Assembly: GCF_002355515.1 (NCBI RefSeq)
Contig: NZ_AP014809.1
Coordinates: 4,240,501-4,304,500, forward strand
From: Methylorubrum populi
GTDB taxonomy: Bacteria; Pseudomonadota; Alphaproteobacteria; Rhizobiales; Beijerinckiaceae
Reading direction: 5' to 3'
DNA length: 64,000 nt
Shown: positions 55,377 to 64,000 of the stretch, in pieces
Layout of the letters: the number at the start of each line of letters is the position of its first letter
Position numbering within the stretch: the stretch's first letter is position 1
Notes under the pieces: model-generated
Databases searched by the model: none
What the model saw: only the letters and a program-made list of their open reading frames with translations
What the model was told of the DNA's origin: nothing
Made by a program: the position numbers and the translations under genes

Positions 55377-57164
55377 ATGCCACCATCGCCCCAAATCATC
55401 GCCGAGGCGGCAGCCTTCCGCAGCTTCGCCAACGGGTATCTGCGCGAGATCGACCCCGGTATCCGCGTCCGGCACGCGCTGGCGGACGGGCCGCCCGCCT
55501 CTTGCGTCGAGTGGAACCTGCGCAGCCGGCGGCTCGCGATCCGGGCCGAAATCCTATCCCCCTCGCTGTGCGGCGCCCACGGCTTCGGCCGCCTCTGGAC
55601 ACGCCACCTGCACGAGCCGCGCTGGCGGACGGTGGCACCGATGCGGGCGCTTCAGGAGCTGCTCGGCGAGGCCTATTCCCGCGCCGACGAGGGCAGGGGC
55701 GAGACCGCCCGCGAGCGCGAACTGGAACTGCTCGGGCGCGTGCTCGACAGCTACCGCGAGACCGCCCGCCTGCTCGACCTCGCGGAGCGGAGCAAGGATG
55801 CGGAGGAGGGCTTCATCGGGGCCGAGCGCGCCCTGGTCTTCGGCCACTGGCTGCACCCGACGCCCAAGAGCCGGCAGGGCCTCACGACCTGGCAGGCCCG
55901 CGCCTACGCACCGGAGGAGGGCGGCTCGTTCCGCCTCGCCGTGTTCGCCGCGCAGGCGAGCCTCGTCCGTCACGATTCGGCGGTGGCCCGCGCCGCGCCC
56001 GACCTCGCCCTCGACCTGCTCGGCGCCGACGCCGCCCGGCTGCCCCTGCGCGCGGGGGAGATCGCCCTGCCGATGCATCCGCTCCAGGCCGAGGCGCTGT
56101 TGCTCGAGCCGCATGTCGCCGCCTGGATCGAGGCGGGCCGCCTCCGGCGGCTCGGCGCCTTCGGCCCCCGCTTCACCGCGACCTCCTCGCTGCGCACCGT
56201 CTACGCCGCCGAGAGCCCGTGGATGGCGAAGTTCTCGCTGCCCGTCACCCTCACCAACTCGCTGCGGGTGAACCGCCTCGCCGAACTCAAGGCCGGCGTC
56301 GCCGTGGCGCGGCTGCTGGCCAAGAGCGGCTTCGAGGCGCGGCATCCGAACTTCCGGATCCTCGCCGATCCGGCCTACCTTACCCTGCACTGTCCCGGCC
56401 GCGAGGAGAGCGGCTTCGAGACGGTGCTGCGGGAAAATCCCTTCCGCGGCGGCGCGGAGCGGGGCGTCGCCACGCTGGCGGCGCTGACCGCCGAGCCGCT
56501 GCCCGGCGGTCCCTCGCGGCTGGAGGCCCTTCTGGGGCAGGTCTGTCCGGAGGGTACAGCTGCGCGCGCCCAGGCCGCTCGCCGATGGTTCGGTCTCTAT
56601 CTCGACTGCATGCTGGAGCCCGTCGTCGCGCTCTACGACGGGCACGGCATCGCGCTCGAAGCCCATCAGCAGAACGCGCTGCTCGACATCGTCTCCGGCT
56701 GGCCGCGCCGCGGCTTCTACCGCGACAACCAGGGTTTTTATCTCTCCGAGGCCGCCCGCCCCCGGCTCCTGCGCGACGCGCCCGAGACCGGATCCATCGG
56801 CTCGCTCTACTTCGCCGACGGCGAGATCCGGCGGCGGCTCGCCTACTATCTGGTGGTCAACCAGATTTTCTCCGTCATCGCCCGGATGGGCCATGACGGG
56901 GTGGTCCGCGAGGAAACGCTCCTCGACGACCTCGCCCGCCGCCTGGAGGCGATGGCGGCCCGCCTGACCGGCGCCGGCCGCGCCTTCGCCCGCTCGGTGC
57001 TCGAAGGACCGACGCTCTGCACCAAGGCCAACCTGCGGGTGCGCCTGTGCGACCGCGACGAGCTCGCCTCGGGCGACGGCACCGGCAACTACATCGACAT
57101 GCCGAACCCGCTTCACCTTCGCGCGGCGGCTCGGAGCGAGGCCGGCCGTGCCCTCGCCTCGTGA
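55377..57164 (+). CDS. mllA: IucA/IucC-family siderophore synthetase (AsbA-like)
   Basis: 595-residue NRPS-independent siderophore (NIS) synthetase, which adenylates a citrate carboxylate and couples it to an amine. Family blocks: FGHWLHPTPKSRQG (ATP and citrate binding), LPMHPLQAEALLLEPHVAAW, SSLRTVYAAESPWMAKFSLP VTLTNSLR, LEPVVALYDGHGIALEAHQQ N and GTKANLRVRLCDRDE-like C-terminus. I start at ATG 55377 behind CGGAGG; the open frame upstream is not protein-like. First gene of the biosynthetic operon, 4 bases before mllBC. Order and fusions match the methylolanthanin cluster and the petrobactin asb genes. Confidence 0.92.
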   Translation: MPPSPQIIAEAAAFRSFANGYLREIDPGIRVRHALADGPPASCVEWNLRSRRLAIRAEILSPSLCGAHGFGRLWTRHLHEPRWRTVAPMRALQELLGEAYSRADEGRGETARERELELLGRVLDSYRETARLLDLAERSKDAEEGFIGAERALVFGHWLHPTPKSRQGLTTWQARAYAPEEGGSFRLAVFAAQASLVRHDSAVARAAPDLALDLLGADAARLPLRAGEIALPMHPLQAEALLLEPHVAAWIEAGRLRRLGAFGPRFTATSSLRTVYAAESPWMAKFSLPVTLTNSLRVNRLAELKAGVAVARLLAKSGFEARHPNFRILADPAYLTLHCPGREESGFETVLRENPFRGGAERGVATLAALTAEPLPGGPSRLEALLGQVCPEGTAARAQAARRWFGLYLDCMLEPVVALYDGHGIALEAHQQNALLDIVSGWPRRGFYRDNQGFYLSEAARPRLLRDAPETGSIGSLYFADGEIRRRLAYYLVVNQIFSVIARMGHDGVVREETLLDDLARRLEAMAARLTGAGRAFARSVLEGPTLCTKANLRVRLCDRDELASGDGTGNYIDMPNPLHLRAAARSEAGRALAS

Positions 57165-57168
57165 GACC

Positions 57169-60123
57169 ATGAGCCACCCCGAGGAGCGCGTCCTGCGCCA
57201 GTTGGCGCAAGCCGTCCTGTTCGAGGGGCTGGCCGCGGGCGATCCGGCCGGCGCCGCCCGCCGGATCGCGTGGCGTCTCGGCCCGCACCGCTTCCGCGCC
57301 ACCGGCACGCTCGGCCCCTTCGGCCGGCCCCGCCTCGATCCCGGCTCGGTCGAGAGGGCGGCCGGGGAGGGATGGGAGGCGGCCCGCCTCGCCGATCTCG
57401 TGGAAGCGCTGCCCGCCGCTCCCGAGCACCGCGCGCGGCTGCTGGCCGAGTTGGAGCAGACGGTCGCGCTCTGCCGCTGGAACGCCCGGAACCTGTCGCT
57501 ACTGGCGCGCCGCACCCTGCCCTTCGCCGCGCTCGATGCGGCTTTGTGGGAGGGACATCCCTACCATCCGAGCTTCAAGGCGCGCACCGGCTTCACCCTG
57601 GAGGATCATCGCCGCTACGGGCCCGAGGCCGCGGCACCGTTCCGCCTCGAATGGCTCGCGATTGGACGCGACGCGATCGCCCTCGCGCTGCCGGGCGCGG
57701 AGGCCGCGTTCTGGCGGGCCGAACTCGGCGATGCGTGGGACGTGCTCGCCCGCCGCCTCGACGAGGCCGGGCATTCCCTCGACACGCATGCGCTGCTGCC
57801 GGTCCATCCCTGGCAGATGCGCCGGCTCGAAGGCGCGGCCCTGCGGTCCTGGCTGGCGGAGGGCCGCGCGGTCGCTCTCGGCATCGCCGGCCCGCGTTAC
57901 GTCGCGAGCCAGTCCCTGCGCACGCTGCACAATTTCGACAATCCCTCCGCCGCGAGCGTGAAGCTCGCGCTCGCCGTCGTCTCGACTTCGAGCCTGCGCA
58001 TCCTCGATCCGCATTTCGTGCTGACGGCTCCGGTCCTGTCGGACTGGCTCGCCGGCCTCGTCGCGGACGATCCGTTTCTGCGTGGCCGCGTGACGGTGCT
58101 GCGCGAATACGCCGCCGCGCTCGCCGACCGGGACGGTCCGCTGGCCGGGCATCTCGCCGCGATCTGGCGGGAGAGCCCGCGCCTCGCCCCCGGCGAGGCG
58201 GCGGTTCCCTTCAACGCGCTCTGCGTCCACGAGGCGGACGGCCGCCCCTTCGTCGCGCCCTGGCTCGACCGATACGGCCGCGACGCCTGGCTCGACCGCC
58301 TCGTCGAGGTCGCGGTCATGCCGGTCTGGCACTTACTCACGGCGCACGGCGTCGCCCTGGAGGCGCATGGCCAGAACATGATTCTGGTCCACCGCGACGG
58401 CTGGCCGGACCGGGTGATCCTGCGCGACCTCCACGAGAGCGCGGAATACGCCCCCGATTTCGTGGCGGACCCGGAACGGGTGCCGGATTTCGGGGCGATC
58501 GATCCGGCCCATGCCGGCCCGGCGGACGACCGCTTCCACGCCATTCGCTCGGCCGCGACGCTGGCCGAACTCGTCACCGACAGCCTGTTCGTCTTCAACC
58601 TCAGCGAAATCACCGGCCTCCTGGCCCTGCGGCACGGCCTCGACGAGGCGACCTTCTGGCGCCGCCTCGGCCGGCGATTGCGGCGCCATGCCGTCGAGCA
58701 CGGGCTGGAGGCGCGCTTCGCCCGCCTGTCGGTCGAGGCGCCCGGCTTGCGGGTCGAGGCGCTGTTGTCGCGCAAGCTCGGGCTCGGCGCGGCGCAGGAC
58801 AGCCTGCTGGCCCCCAACACCCTGTTTCCTTCCCCTCACGCCCCTTCCGGAGCCTGCATGATCGAGATCGACGGCCGCACCATCCCGGCGGACGCGATGG
58901 AGGCCGCCATCCGGCGCGTCGAGGACGCCGCGGCCCTGCGCGGCGGCAGCGGCGAGCGCGTCGCCGCGCGCTTCCGTGACACCGCCCAGTGCCTTGCCTT
59001 CATCCTCGCCGCCCGTCGGCACGGGGCGAGCCTGCTGCCGATCCATCCGGCCCTGCCGGACGAGGGCGCGCGCCGGCTCGCCGAGCGCGCCGGCTGCCAC
59101 CGCCTGTTCCTCGACGGCCTGGAGGGCGAGGCGCTCGCCGGCGCCGCGCCGCCGGTCCCGGGGGAGGGCGAGCTGCTCCAGATGAGCTCCGGCACCACCG
59201 GCGAGCCCAAATGCATCGCCCGCCCCTGGGGCGCGGTGGAACGCGAGATCGAGAGCTACGTCGGCGCCTTCACCGAGCCGGACGGCATGACCCCGGTCAT
59301 CGCCTGCCCGATCACCCATTCCTACGGTCTGATCTGCGGCCTCTTCGTGGGCCTGGCGCGCGGCCGCGTGCCGGTGATCGTGGACACCACCAATCCGAAA
59401 TACCTCCTGCGCCGCCTGCGCGAGATCGAGCGGCCGGTGCTCTACACCGCGCCGGCCATGCTGCACACGCTGGCCCGACTCATGCCCGAGGGCGAGACCC
59501 TGCACGCGGCGATGGTCTCGGGCACGCTCCTGCCCGCGCCCTGGTTCGCCGCCATCCGCGGGCGCGTCACCCACCTGTTCCAGCAATACGGCTGCTCGGA
59601 AGCCGGCTGCATCGCGATCAATCCGGATCTGCGCCGGGCCGACGCCATCGGCCGGCCGCTGCCGCACCACCGCGTCCGGGCGGGGACGAGCGCCGAGGCG
59701 CCAGCGGAGATCGTGGTCGAGGGGGAGGGCGGGGCGATCGGCACCGCCGATCTCGGCTACCGCGAGCCCGACGGCATGCTGGTCTTCGTCGCGCGCAAGG
59801 ACGACACGATCAACGTCTCGGGCCTCAACGTCTATCCCGGCGAGGTCGAGGACGTGGTGATGGCGATGCCCGGGGTCACCGACGCCGTGGCCTTCGCCCG
59901 GCCCGACCCGTTCGCCGGCGAGCGGGTGACGCTGCTGTTCAGCGCGGAACGCCCCGTCCCGCCCCGCGCCCTCCAGGATTGGTGCCGCCGCTGGCTCGCC
60001 GGCCATCAGGTGCCGGTCGAGGCGGTGCAGGTCGGCGCGATCCCGCGCGAGGCCAACGGCAAGATTTCCCGTCGCGCGGTCGCCGCACAGTACCGGGACG
60101 GCGGCCTGGAGGCGGTGGCGTGA
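57169..60123 (+). CDS. mllBC: Fused IucA/IucC synthetase and aryl-AMP ligase (AsbB-AsbC-like)
   Basis: 984-residue fusion. Residues 1 to about 560 are a second NIS synthetase (EGHPYHPSFKARTGFTLEDH, PVHPWQMRRLEGAALRSWLA, SQSLRTLHNFDNPSAASVKL, HGVALEAHGQNMILVHRDG). From about residue 564 (MIEIDGRTIPADAMEAAI) follows an AMP-forming ligase with the P-loop MSSGTTGEPKCIARP, QQYGCSEAGC and DTINVSGLNVYPGEVEDVVM AMPG plus the catalytic lysine in PREANGKISRRA. In petrobactin synthesis AsbB and AsbC are separate: AsbC charges an aryl acid onto AsbD. ATG 57169 is chosen; GTG 57148 overlapping mllA is an alternative. It overlaps mllDE (GTGA). Confidence 0.92.
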   Translation: MSHPEERVLRQLAQAVLFEGLAAGDPAGAARRIAWRLGPHRFRATGTLGPFGRPRLDPGSVERAAGEGWEAARLADLVEALPAAPEHRARLLAELEQTVALCRWNARNLSLLARRTLPFAALDAALWEGHPYHPSFKARTGFTLEDHRRYGPEAAAPFRLEWLAIGRDAIALALPGAEAAFWRAELGDAWDVLARRLDEAGHSLDTHALLPVHPWQMRRLEGAALRSWLAEGRAVALGIAGPRYVASQSLRTLHNFDNPSAASVKLALAVVSTSSLRILDPHFVLTAPVLSDWLAGLVADDPFLRGRVTVLREYAAALADRDGPLAGHLAAIWRESPRLAPGEAAVPFNALCVHEADGRPFVAPWLDRYGRDAWLDRLVEVAVMPVWHLLTAHGVALEAHGQNMILVHRDGWPDRVILRDLHESAEYAPDFVADPERVPDFGAIDPAHAGPADDRFHAIRSAATLAELVTDSLFVFNLSEITGLLALRHGLDEATFWRRLGRRLRRHAVEHGLEARFARLSVEAPGLRVEALLSRKLGLGAAQDSLLAPNTLFPSPHAPSGACMIEIDGRTIPADAMEAAIRRVEDAAALRGGSGERVAARFRDTAQCLAFILAARRHGASLLPIHPALPDEGARRLAERAGCHRLFLDGLEGEALAGAAPPVPGEGELLQMSSGTTGEPKCIARPWGAVEREIESYVGAFTEPDGMTPVIACPITHSYGLICGLFVGLARGRVPVIVDTTNPKYLLRRLREIERPVLYTAPAMLHTLARLMPEGETLHAAMVSGTLLPAPWFAAIRGRVTHLFQQYGCSEAGCIAINPDLRRADAIGRPLPHHRVRAGTSAEAPAEIVVEGEGGAIGTADLGYREPDGMLVFVARKDDTINVSGLNVYPGEVEDVVMAMPGVTDAVAFARPDPFAGERVTLLFSAERPVPPRALQDWCRRWLAGHQVPVEAVQVGAIPREANGKISRRAVAAQYRDGGLEAVA

Positions 60124-61445
60124 GCAACGAGACGCTGATCGCGGCCATCGGCACGGTGCTGCGCGAGGAGATGCGCCATCCCCATCTCGATCGGTTCGGG
60201 CCGGAGGCGCGGCTGAACGAGGATCTCTACCTCGATTCCGTCCAGCTGCTTCAGCTCATCCTGGCGCTGGAGCTGACGCACGGCGTCTCGGTGCCCGAAG
60301 CGGCGATCAATCGGCAGGACGTCTCCACCGTCGCCGACCTCGCCCGGCTCCTGGCGCCGGGGGCAGCCGAACCGGCCGTGGCGCCCGCCGAACCGGAGGC
60401 ATCCTCCGAGGGCGTCCACGGCGCGATGCCCTACGATCTGAAGATCCACTGCTTCGTCAGTTGCGTCTGCGACGGGCTGAAGAGCCGCGGTATCGACCAC
60501 CGCCCGTTCTACGCTCTGATCTGGGACGCCGAGTTCGCCATCACCGACGGGTCGCGGCTCGCCTACCACTCGGACGCGATGGACCACGAGTCGTTCCGCT
60601 ACTGGTTCGAGCGGCTCTACGGTGTGCCACTCGTGTCCTGGTACGACCATTCCCGCTCGAAGGACGAGAACGTCGCCACCCTGCTCGACCTTCTGGAGCG
60701 GCGCGAGCCCGAGGCAAGCATCATGGTGATGCTCGACATGTTCCACCTCCCCGAGCGCGAGAACAAGTTCAACCAGAACCCCTTCCCGCACTACCTGCTC
60801 GTGTCGCTCGGCGACGATCCCGACCTGTGGCAGGTCCGTGATCCCGATTTCCGCTGGGAAGGCGTGATCGAGCGCGCGCGGATGCTGAACGCCATCCGCC
60901 AGCCCAGCGTCGCCGGCGGCTACCGCTTCGATCCCTCCCTCGCCCATCCGCCCGCGGACACGGATCTGGCGGCCTTCTTCGAGGCCTGCTTCCGGTTCGA
61001 CGCCAACCCGCTGATCGATGCCGCGCGTGCCATCGTGCTCGCCCATGCCGAGGGGCGCGGGGGTTTGAGGCTGACCGAACTCGGCGAGGCCCTGCGCGAA
61101 CTGCCGGTCATTACCATCCGCAAATGGGCCTACGAGCACGGCTTCGCCTTCTTCTGGCGGGCCCTGCGCTGGCCGGACCCGGAATTCCAACGGATCTGCG
61201 ACGAGATCGAGGCCCTGGTGAACGGTCTCACCGCCCTGCACTACGCCGTGCTGAAGCTCGCCCGAACCGGGGACACGGCCGAACTCACCCCCGTCCTCGC
61301 GCGTCTCGACGCCCTCGACGCGCAGGAATTCGCGATCAAGCGGCAGCTCGCCTCCGCCTACGCCGCGTGGCGGCAGACGAGCCCGGCTCTCGGCCCCGCC
61401 CCCGGACGCGCCGCGCCGCCCTCCCGCGAAAGGCTCCCCGCATGA
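60120..61445 (+). CDS. mllDE: Fused acyl carrier protein and AsbE-like condensing protein (DUF6005)
   Basis: 441 residues. The first 80 are an aryl carrier protein with phosphopantetheine serine S40 in EDLYLDSVQLLQLILALELT. After a Pro/Ala/Glu linker comes a DUF6005/AsbE domain (HCFVSCVCDGLKSRGIDHRP FYALIWDAEF; YDHSRSKDENVATLLDLLE; DMFHLPERENKFNQNPFPHY) that transfers the aryl group onto a polyamine. In petrobactin the two are separate proteins AsbD and AsbE. GTG start overlaps the mllBC stop, and ATGA overlap joins it to mllF. Confidence 0.9.
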   Translation: MSNETLIAAIGTVLREEMRHPHLDRFGPEARLNEDLYLDSVQLLQLILALELTHGVSVPEAAINRQDVSTVADLARLLAPGAAEPAVAPAEPEASSEGVHGAMPYDLKIHCFVSCVCDGLKSRGIDHRPFYALIWDAEFAITDGSRLAYHSDAMDHESFRYWFERLYGVPLVSWYDHSRSKDENVATLLDLLERREPEASIMVMLDMFHLPERENKFNQNPFPHYLLVSLGDDPDLWQVRDPDFRWEGVIERARMLNAIRQPSVAGGYRFDPSLAHPPADTDLAAFFEACFRFDANPLIDAARAIVLAHAEGRGGLRLTELGEALRELPVITIRKWAYEHGFAFFWRALRWPDPEFQRICDEIEALVNGLTALHYAVLKLARTGDTAELTPVLARLDALDAQEFAIKRQLASAYAAWRQTSPALGPAPGRAAPPSRERLPA

Positions 61446-62278
61446 GAATCGCGCTCTGCACCATCAGCTTTCGCCACCATCTCGTGTCGATCGGCGAACT
61501 CGCCCGCTTCGCCCGCGGCCACGGCTTCGACGGGATCGAGTTGTGGGGCGTGCATGCCCGCAATCTCGGCCCCGGCGACCACGCCGAATGGCTCGCCGCC
61601 TACGGGCTGCGGGTGCCGATGCTGAGCGACTACCTGCCGCTCGATGCGCCCCTCGAAACCCTGACCGAGCGGACCGCCGAACTCGCCGGCCTCGCGCGGA
61701 GCTGGGGCGCGCCGCGGCTGCGCACCTTCGCCGGGACCAAGGCCAGCGCCGCCGCCGCGCCGGAGGAGCGCGCCCAGGTCGCCGCTCGCCTGCGGATGGC
61801 GGCAGAGCAGCTCGCCGATTGCGGCCTGCGGCTCGTGGTGGAGACGCATCCCGGCACGCTCGCCGACACCACCGCCTCGCTCCTCGACCTGCTGGCGGCG
61901 GTGGATCACCCGAACCTCCGGGTCAATTTCGACACGCTCCACGTCTGGGAGGGCGGCGACGACCCGCTCGCGGCCCATGCCCGACTCAGCCCGCATATCG
62001 ACTACTACCACCTCAAGAACGTGCGCAGCCGCGCCGACCTGTCGGTGTTCGCGCCGGCCAACGTCTACGCCGCGGCCGGACGGCGCGAGGGCATGACCCC
62101 CCTGTTCGAGGGCGCGCTGGATTACGGCGCTTTCCTGAAGACGCTGCCGCCGCAGGCGGAAGGCTCGCTCGAATGGTTCGGCGAGGCCTCCTTCTCGGTG
62201 CTGCCGACCGACCTTTTCCGCCTGCGCAGCGCCACCGCCGGCCGCCGCGGGGCCGCCCCCCTCCACGCCGCGCGCTGA
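61442..62278 (+). CDS. mllF: AsbF-like TIM-barrel protein (3-dehydroshikimate dehydratase family)
   Basis: 278-residue xylose-isomerase-like TIM barrel. IALCTISFRHHLVSIGELAR FARGHGFDGIELWGVHARN is the AsbF start; LVVETHPGTLADTTASLLDL and NLRVNFDTLHVWEGGDDP carry the metal-binding E, H and D, and HIDYYHLKNV the next His. AsbF makes 3,4-dihydroxybenzoate from 3-dehydroshikimate. The M. extorquens product carries 4-hydroxybenzoate instead, so the actual reaction of this homologue is an open point. Coupled to mllDE by ATGA. Confidence 0.88.
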   Translation: MRIALCTISFRHHLVSIGELARFARGHGFDGIELWGVHARNLGPGDHAEWLAAYGLRVPMLSDYLPLDAPLETLTERTAELAGLARSWGAPRLRTFAGTKASAAAAPEERAQVAARLRMAAEQLADCGLRLVVETHPGTLADTTASLLDLLAAVDHPNLRVNFDTLHVWEGGDDPLAAHARLSPHIDYYHLKNVRSRADLSVFAPANVYAAAGRREGMTPLFEGALDYGAFLKTLPPQAEGSLEWFGEASFSVLPTDLFRLRSATAGRRGAAPLHAAR

Positions 62279-62306
62279 GCGGGCGCTGCATATTCAGGAG
62301 ACCGCC

Positions 62307-62585
62307 ATGACCGAGAGCCGCGCCGTCGTCGGCACCCCGCATGCCAGCCGCTATCTCCAGCAGCTCTGCAAGCACTGGTCGCACCGGTTCGAGACCGAAT
62401 CGAGCGCGACCCAGGCCCGGATCGCGCTGCCGCTCGGGGAGACGCGCCTGACCGCCGACGCCGAGACCCTGACGATCGACCTGACCGCGGGGGACGCCGC
62501 CAGCCTGCCCGACCTGCGCGACGTGGTCGTGCGCCACATCGAGCGCTTCGCCTTTCGCGAGACGCTGCGCTTCGAGTGGACGTGA
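62307..62585 (+). CDS. DUF2218 domain-containing protein
   Basis: 92 residues, complete DUF2218 domain: TPHASRYLQQLCKHWSHRFE (start), TRLTADAETLTIDLTAGDAA, and the end RDVVVRHIERFAFRETLRFE W. The family often accompanies siderophore genes and has no established activity. It lies 28 bases after mllF in the place I believe is called mllG in M. extorquens. The operon position suggests a role in metallophore handling. Confidence 0.82.
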   Translation: MTESRAVVGTPHASRYLQQLCKHWSHRFETESSATQARIALPLGETRLTADAETLTIDLTAGDAASLPDLRDVVVRHIERFAFRETLRFEWT

Positions 62586-62634
62586 GCACGCCCCGCAACG
62601 AGCCAGAACCACCTCTCAGGGAGCACGGACCGGA

Positions 62635-63156
62635 ATGAACGGCATGGGCAGAGACGGGGACTTGACCATTCGGGCGATGCGCGAGGAGGACGCGCCGGAT
62701 CTGTTCGAGATCTACAATCAGCCCGCCTTCCGCTTCGGAACCCTCGCGCTCCCCTTCGAGTCGTTCGAGGCGGTGAAGAAGTGGGCGGAGCCCCGCTCGC
62801 CGCGGGATCTGCACCTCGCCGCACAGGCAAACGACCGCGTGGTCGGGGCGGCGGCCCTGCGCCCCTTCTACGGCCGGCGGGCGCATGCGGCGGAATTCTG
62901 GATCGCCGTCCACGAAGATTTCGCCGGCAACGGCATCGGCTCGCGACTTCTCGCGGCGGTGATCGATACGGCGGACAACTGGATCAATGTTTCGCGCATC
63001 GAGATGACGGTCTTCACCGACAACGCGCGCGCCATCGCCCTCTACGAGAAGTTCGGCTTCGTCATCGAGGGCACGCACCGGGCCGCCACCTTCCGCAACG
63101 GCCGCTTCGACGACGTGCACTGCATGGCCCGCCTGCGCCCGTCGAGCGGGCTCTGA
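62635..63156 (+). CDS. GNAT-family N-acetyltransferase
   Basis: 173-residue GNAT protein of the RimJ/PhnO/speG-like type: LTIRAMREEDAPDLFEIYN, FWIAVHEDFAGNGIGSRLLA (acetyl-CoA loop, Q/RxxGxG/A variant DFAGNGIG), and VFTDNARAIALYEKFGFVIE GTHR. In the mll-type cluster such an enzyme (probably the one called mllH) could acetylate the polyamine of the metallophore, as in acetylated petrobactins. Preceded by GGGAGCACGG; 49 bases after the DUF2218 gene. Confidence 0.88.
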   Translation: MNGMGRDGDLTIRAMREEDAPDLFEIYNQPAFRFGTLALPFESFEAVKKWAEPRSPRDLHLAAQANDRVVGAAALRPFYGRRAHAAEFWIAVHEDFAGNGIGSRLLAAVIDTADNWINVSRIEMTVFTDNARAIALYEKFGFVIEGTHRAATFRNGRFDDVHCMARLRPSSGL

Positions 63157-63322
63157 CACGCGGCCGAAACGGCGACGCCCGTCTCCTGAGCGTCTTCGAT
63201 CGGCAAGCTCCTCGAGCGCCAGGAACATTGCTGATTTCGCGAAGGTTTCGCCCGTCAGACTCCGGCTCCGCTCAAGAAAATCGGCGCTCGGGTTTCGTTT
63301 CCAGACCGGGAGATCCGATACC

Positions 63323-64000
63323 ATGCATCGGCGCGATTTTCTGACGACCATGCTGACCGCAACGGCTGCGCTGGCCGTCACACGCACGGCCCTCGCTCAA
63401 CCCGCGCCGGCCGGCACCATCCCGGCCCCCGTCTACCTCGCCATGGCGACGAAGGGCGGCCTGTTCCTCGAGAACACGGCGCGCGACGCTCACGCCAAGA
63501 CCCGCAACCCGCGCGTCAAGGCCTTCAGCCGGGCGGAGGTGACCGAGCAGGTCAACCTCGCCCGCAAGCTCGACCCGTACATGGGTGCGGCGCCCATGGC
63601 GGCCGGTGCGCCTCCCGGTCCGGGCGGGCTTGTCGGCGGACTCGTCGCGGCGCCCCTGGCGGTGGCGGGCGGTGTTGCGGGGGCGACCGTCGGCGCCGTC
63701 GGCGGCGTGGTCGGGGGCGCCCTGGGTGCGCCGGGCGGGGCCGGCCCGGGCGCCATGACGACGGACGAGCAGAAGGCGCAGATCCTGTCGCAGCTCTCCG
63801 GAATGCAGCCCGGCCCCGAATACGACGCGATGTTCGTCAACGCCTCGCTCCAGGGGCATCAGGAGGCCCTCAACATCCACGGCTCCTACGCCCAGGCCGG
63901 CGACGACCCGGGCCTGCGCCGCATCGCGGCAGGCGCGATCCCGCTGATCCAGCGGCACATCGCGCAGCTCTCGCGGATGCAGGCGACGATGGGCGGCGCG
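63323..64000 (+). CDS. Exported DUF4142 protein, Gly/Ala-rich insert (3' end outside window)
   Basis: At least 226 residues; the frame runs out of the window. Twin-arginine-like start MHRRDFLTTMLTATAALAVT and an Ala-x-Ala site mark export. A DUF4142 four-helix domain is recognisable (VYLAMATKGGLFLENTARDA; YDAMFVNASLQGHQEALNIH GSYAQAGDDPGLRRIAA), but between its first and second helix pairs lies about 55 residues of Gly/Ala/Pro/Val with a glycine-zipper pattern (GGLVGGLVAAPLAVAGGVAG ATVGAVGGVV). It closes the metallophore gene row, 166 bases after the GNAT gene, and probably corresponds to mllJ. Confidence 0.8.
   Translation, partial: MHRRDFLTTMLTATAALAVTRTALAQPAPAGTIPAPVYLAMATKGGLFLENTARDAHAKTRNPRVKAFSRAEVTEQVNLARKLDPYMGAAPMAAGAPPGPGGLVGGLVAAPLAVAGGVAGATVGAVGGVVGGALGAPGGAGPGAMTTDEQKAQILSQLSGMQPGPEYDAMFVNASLQGHQEALNIHGSYAQAGDDPGLRRIAAGAIPLIQRHIAQLSRMQATMGGA

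Noticed and set aside
50207..62278. Petrobactin locus proper
   Set aside because: The genes are asb-like, but the fusions BC and DE, the extra DUF2218, GNAT and DUF4142 genes and the Methylobacterium background fit the methylolanthanin type better.

Overview
The window looks like chromosome of a Methylobacterium/Methylorubrum-type alphaproteobacterium. Most of it is very GC-rich. The right end carries a siderophore-like gene set with the same order and fusions as the methylolanthanin (mll/mlu) locus known from Methylorubrum extorquens, and a DUF6894 gene and a kdp-ptsN operon fit the same group. I saw no rRNA, tRNA or CRISPR array.

Region 1 (1-9 kb) is accessory DNA. Low-GC surface-glycan genes (two family 2 glycosyltransferases and a beheaded SGNH/AlgX-like gene) are broken up by insertion sequences. 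An IS5-family element sits inside an IS110-family transposase gene, and other IS scraps lie beside it. A GC-rich patch of hypothetical genes (DUF3768 and others) follows, with a tyrosine integrase that has lost its C-terminal catalytic residues.

Region 2 (9-12 kb) holds modA and a short ModE-like regulator with two ModE-box-like inverted repeats, but no modBC. A TerB-family gene follows. Region 3 (12-21 kb, minus strand) is a full potassium-uptake operon: a 27-codon peptide, kdpF, kdpA, a 65-codon membrane peptide, kdpB, kdpC, kdpD, kdpE and a PTS IIA (PtsN-like) gene. Region 4 (21-26 kb) is an arsenic island (acr3, arsC, arsR, divergent arsH) followed by a haloacetate-dehalogenase-like hydrolase and a DUF6894 gene.

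Region 5 (26-39.4 kb, minus strand) is a guanidine assimilation operon. A guanidine-I (ykkC) riboswitch at about 39.33-39.43 kb precedes an ABC importer, creatininase-family amidohydrolase, glutamine synthetase-like protein, cupin, the two DUF1989 proteins (carboxyguanidine deiminase subunits), a urea/guanidine carboxylase and allophanate hydrolase. The carboxylase gene carries a 164-bp palindromic element inserted in frame. Guanidine would be imported, carboxylated, deiminated to allophanate and hydrolysed to ammonia and CO2.

Region 6 (39.6-49.9 kb, minus strand) is an uncharacterised catabolic operon: peptide-type ABC importer (one permease frameshifted), DeoR regulator, M20 carbamoylase-family amidase, two aminoglycoside/choline-kinase-like phosphotransferases and an inositol-phosphatase-family phosphatase. 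Region 7 (50.2-64 kb) is the metallophore locus: TonB receptor, FecR-like and ECF sigma genes on the minus strand, and divergently mllA, mllBC, mllDE, mllF, DUF2218, GNAT and DUF4142 genes. The last gene runs off the window.
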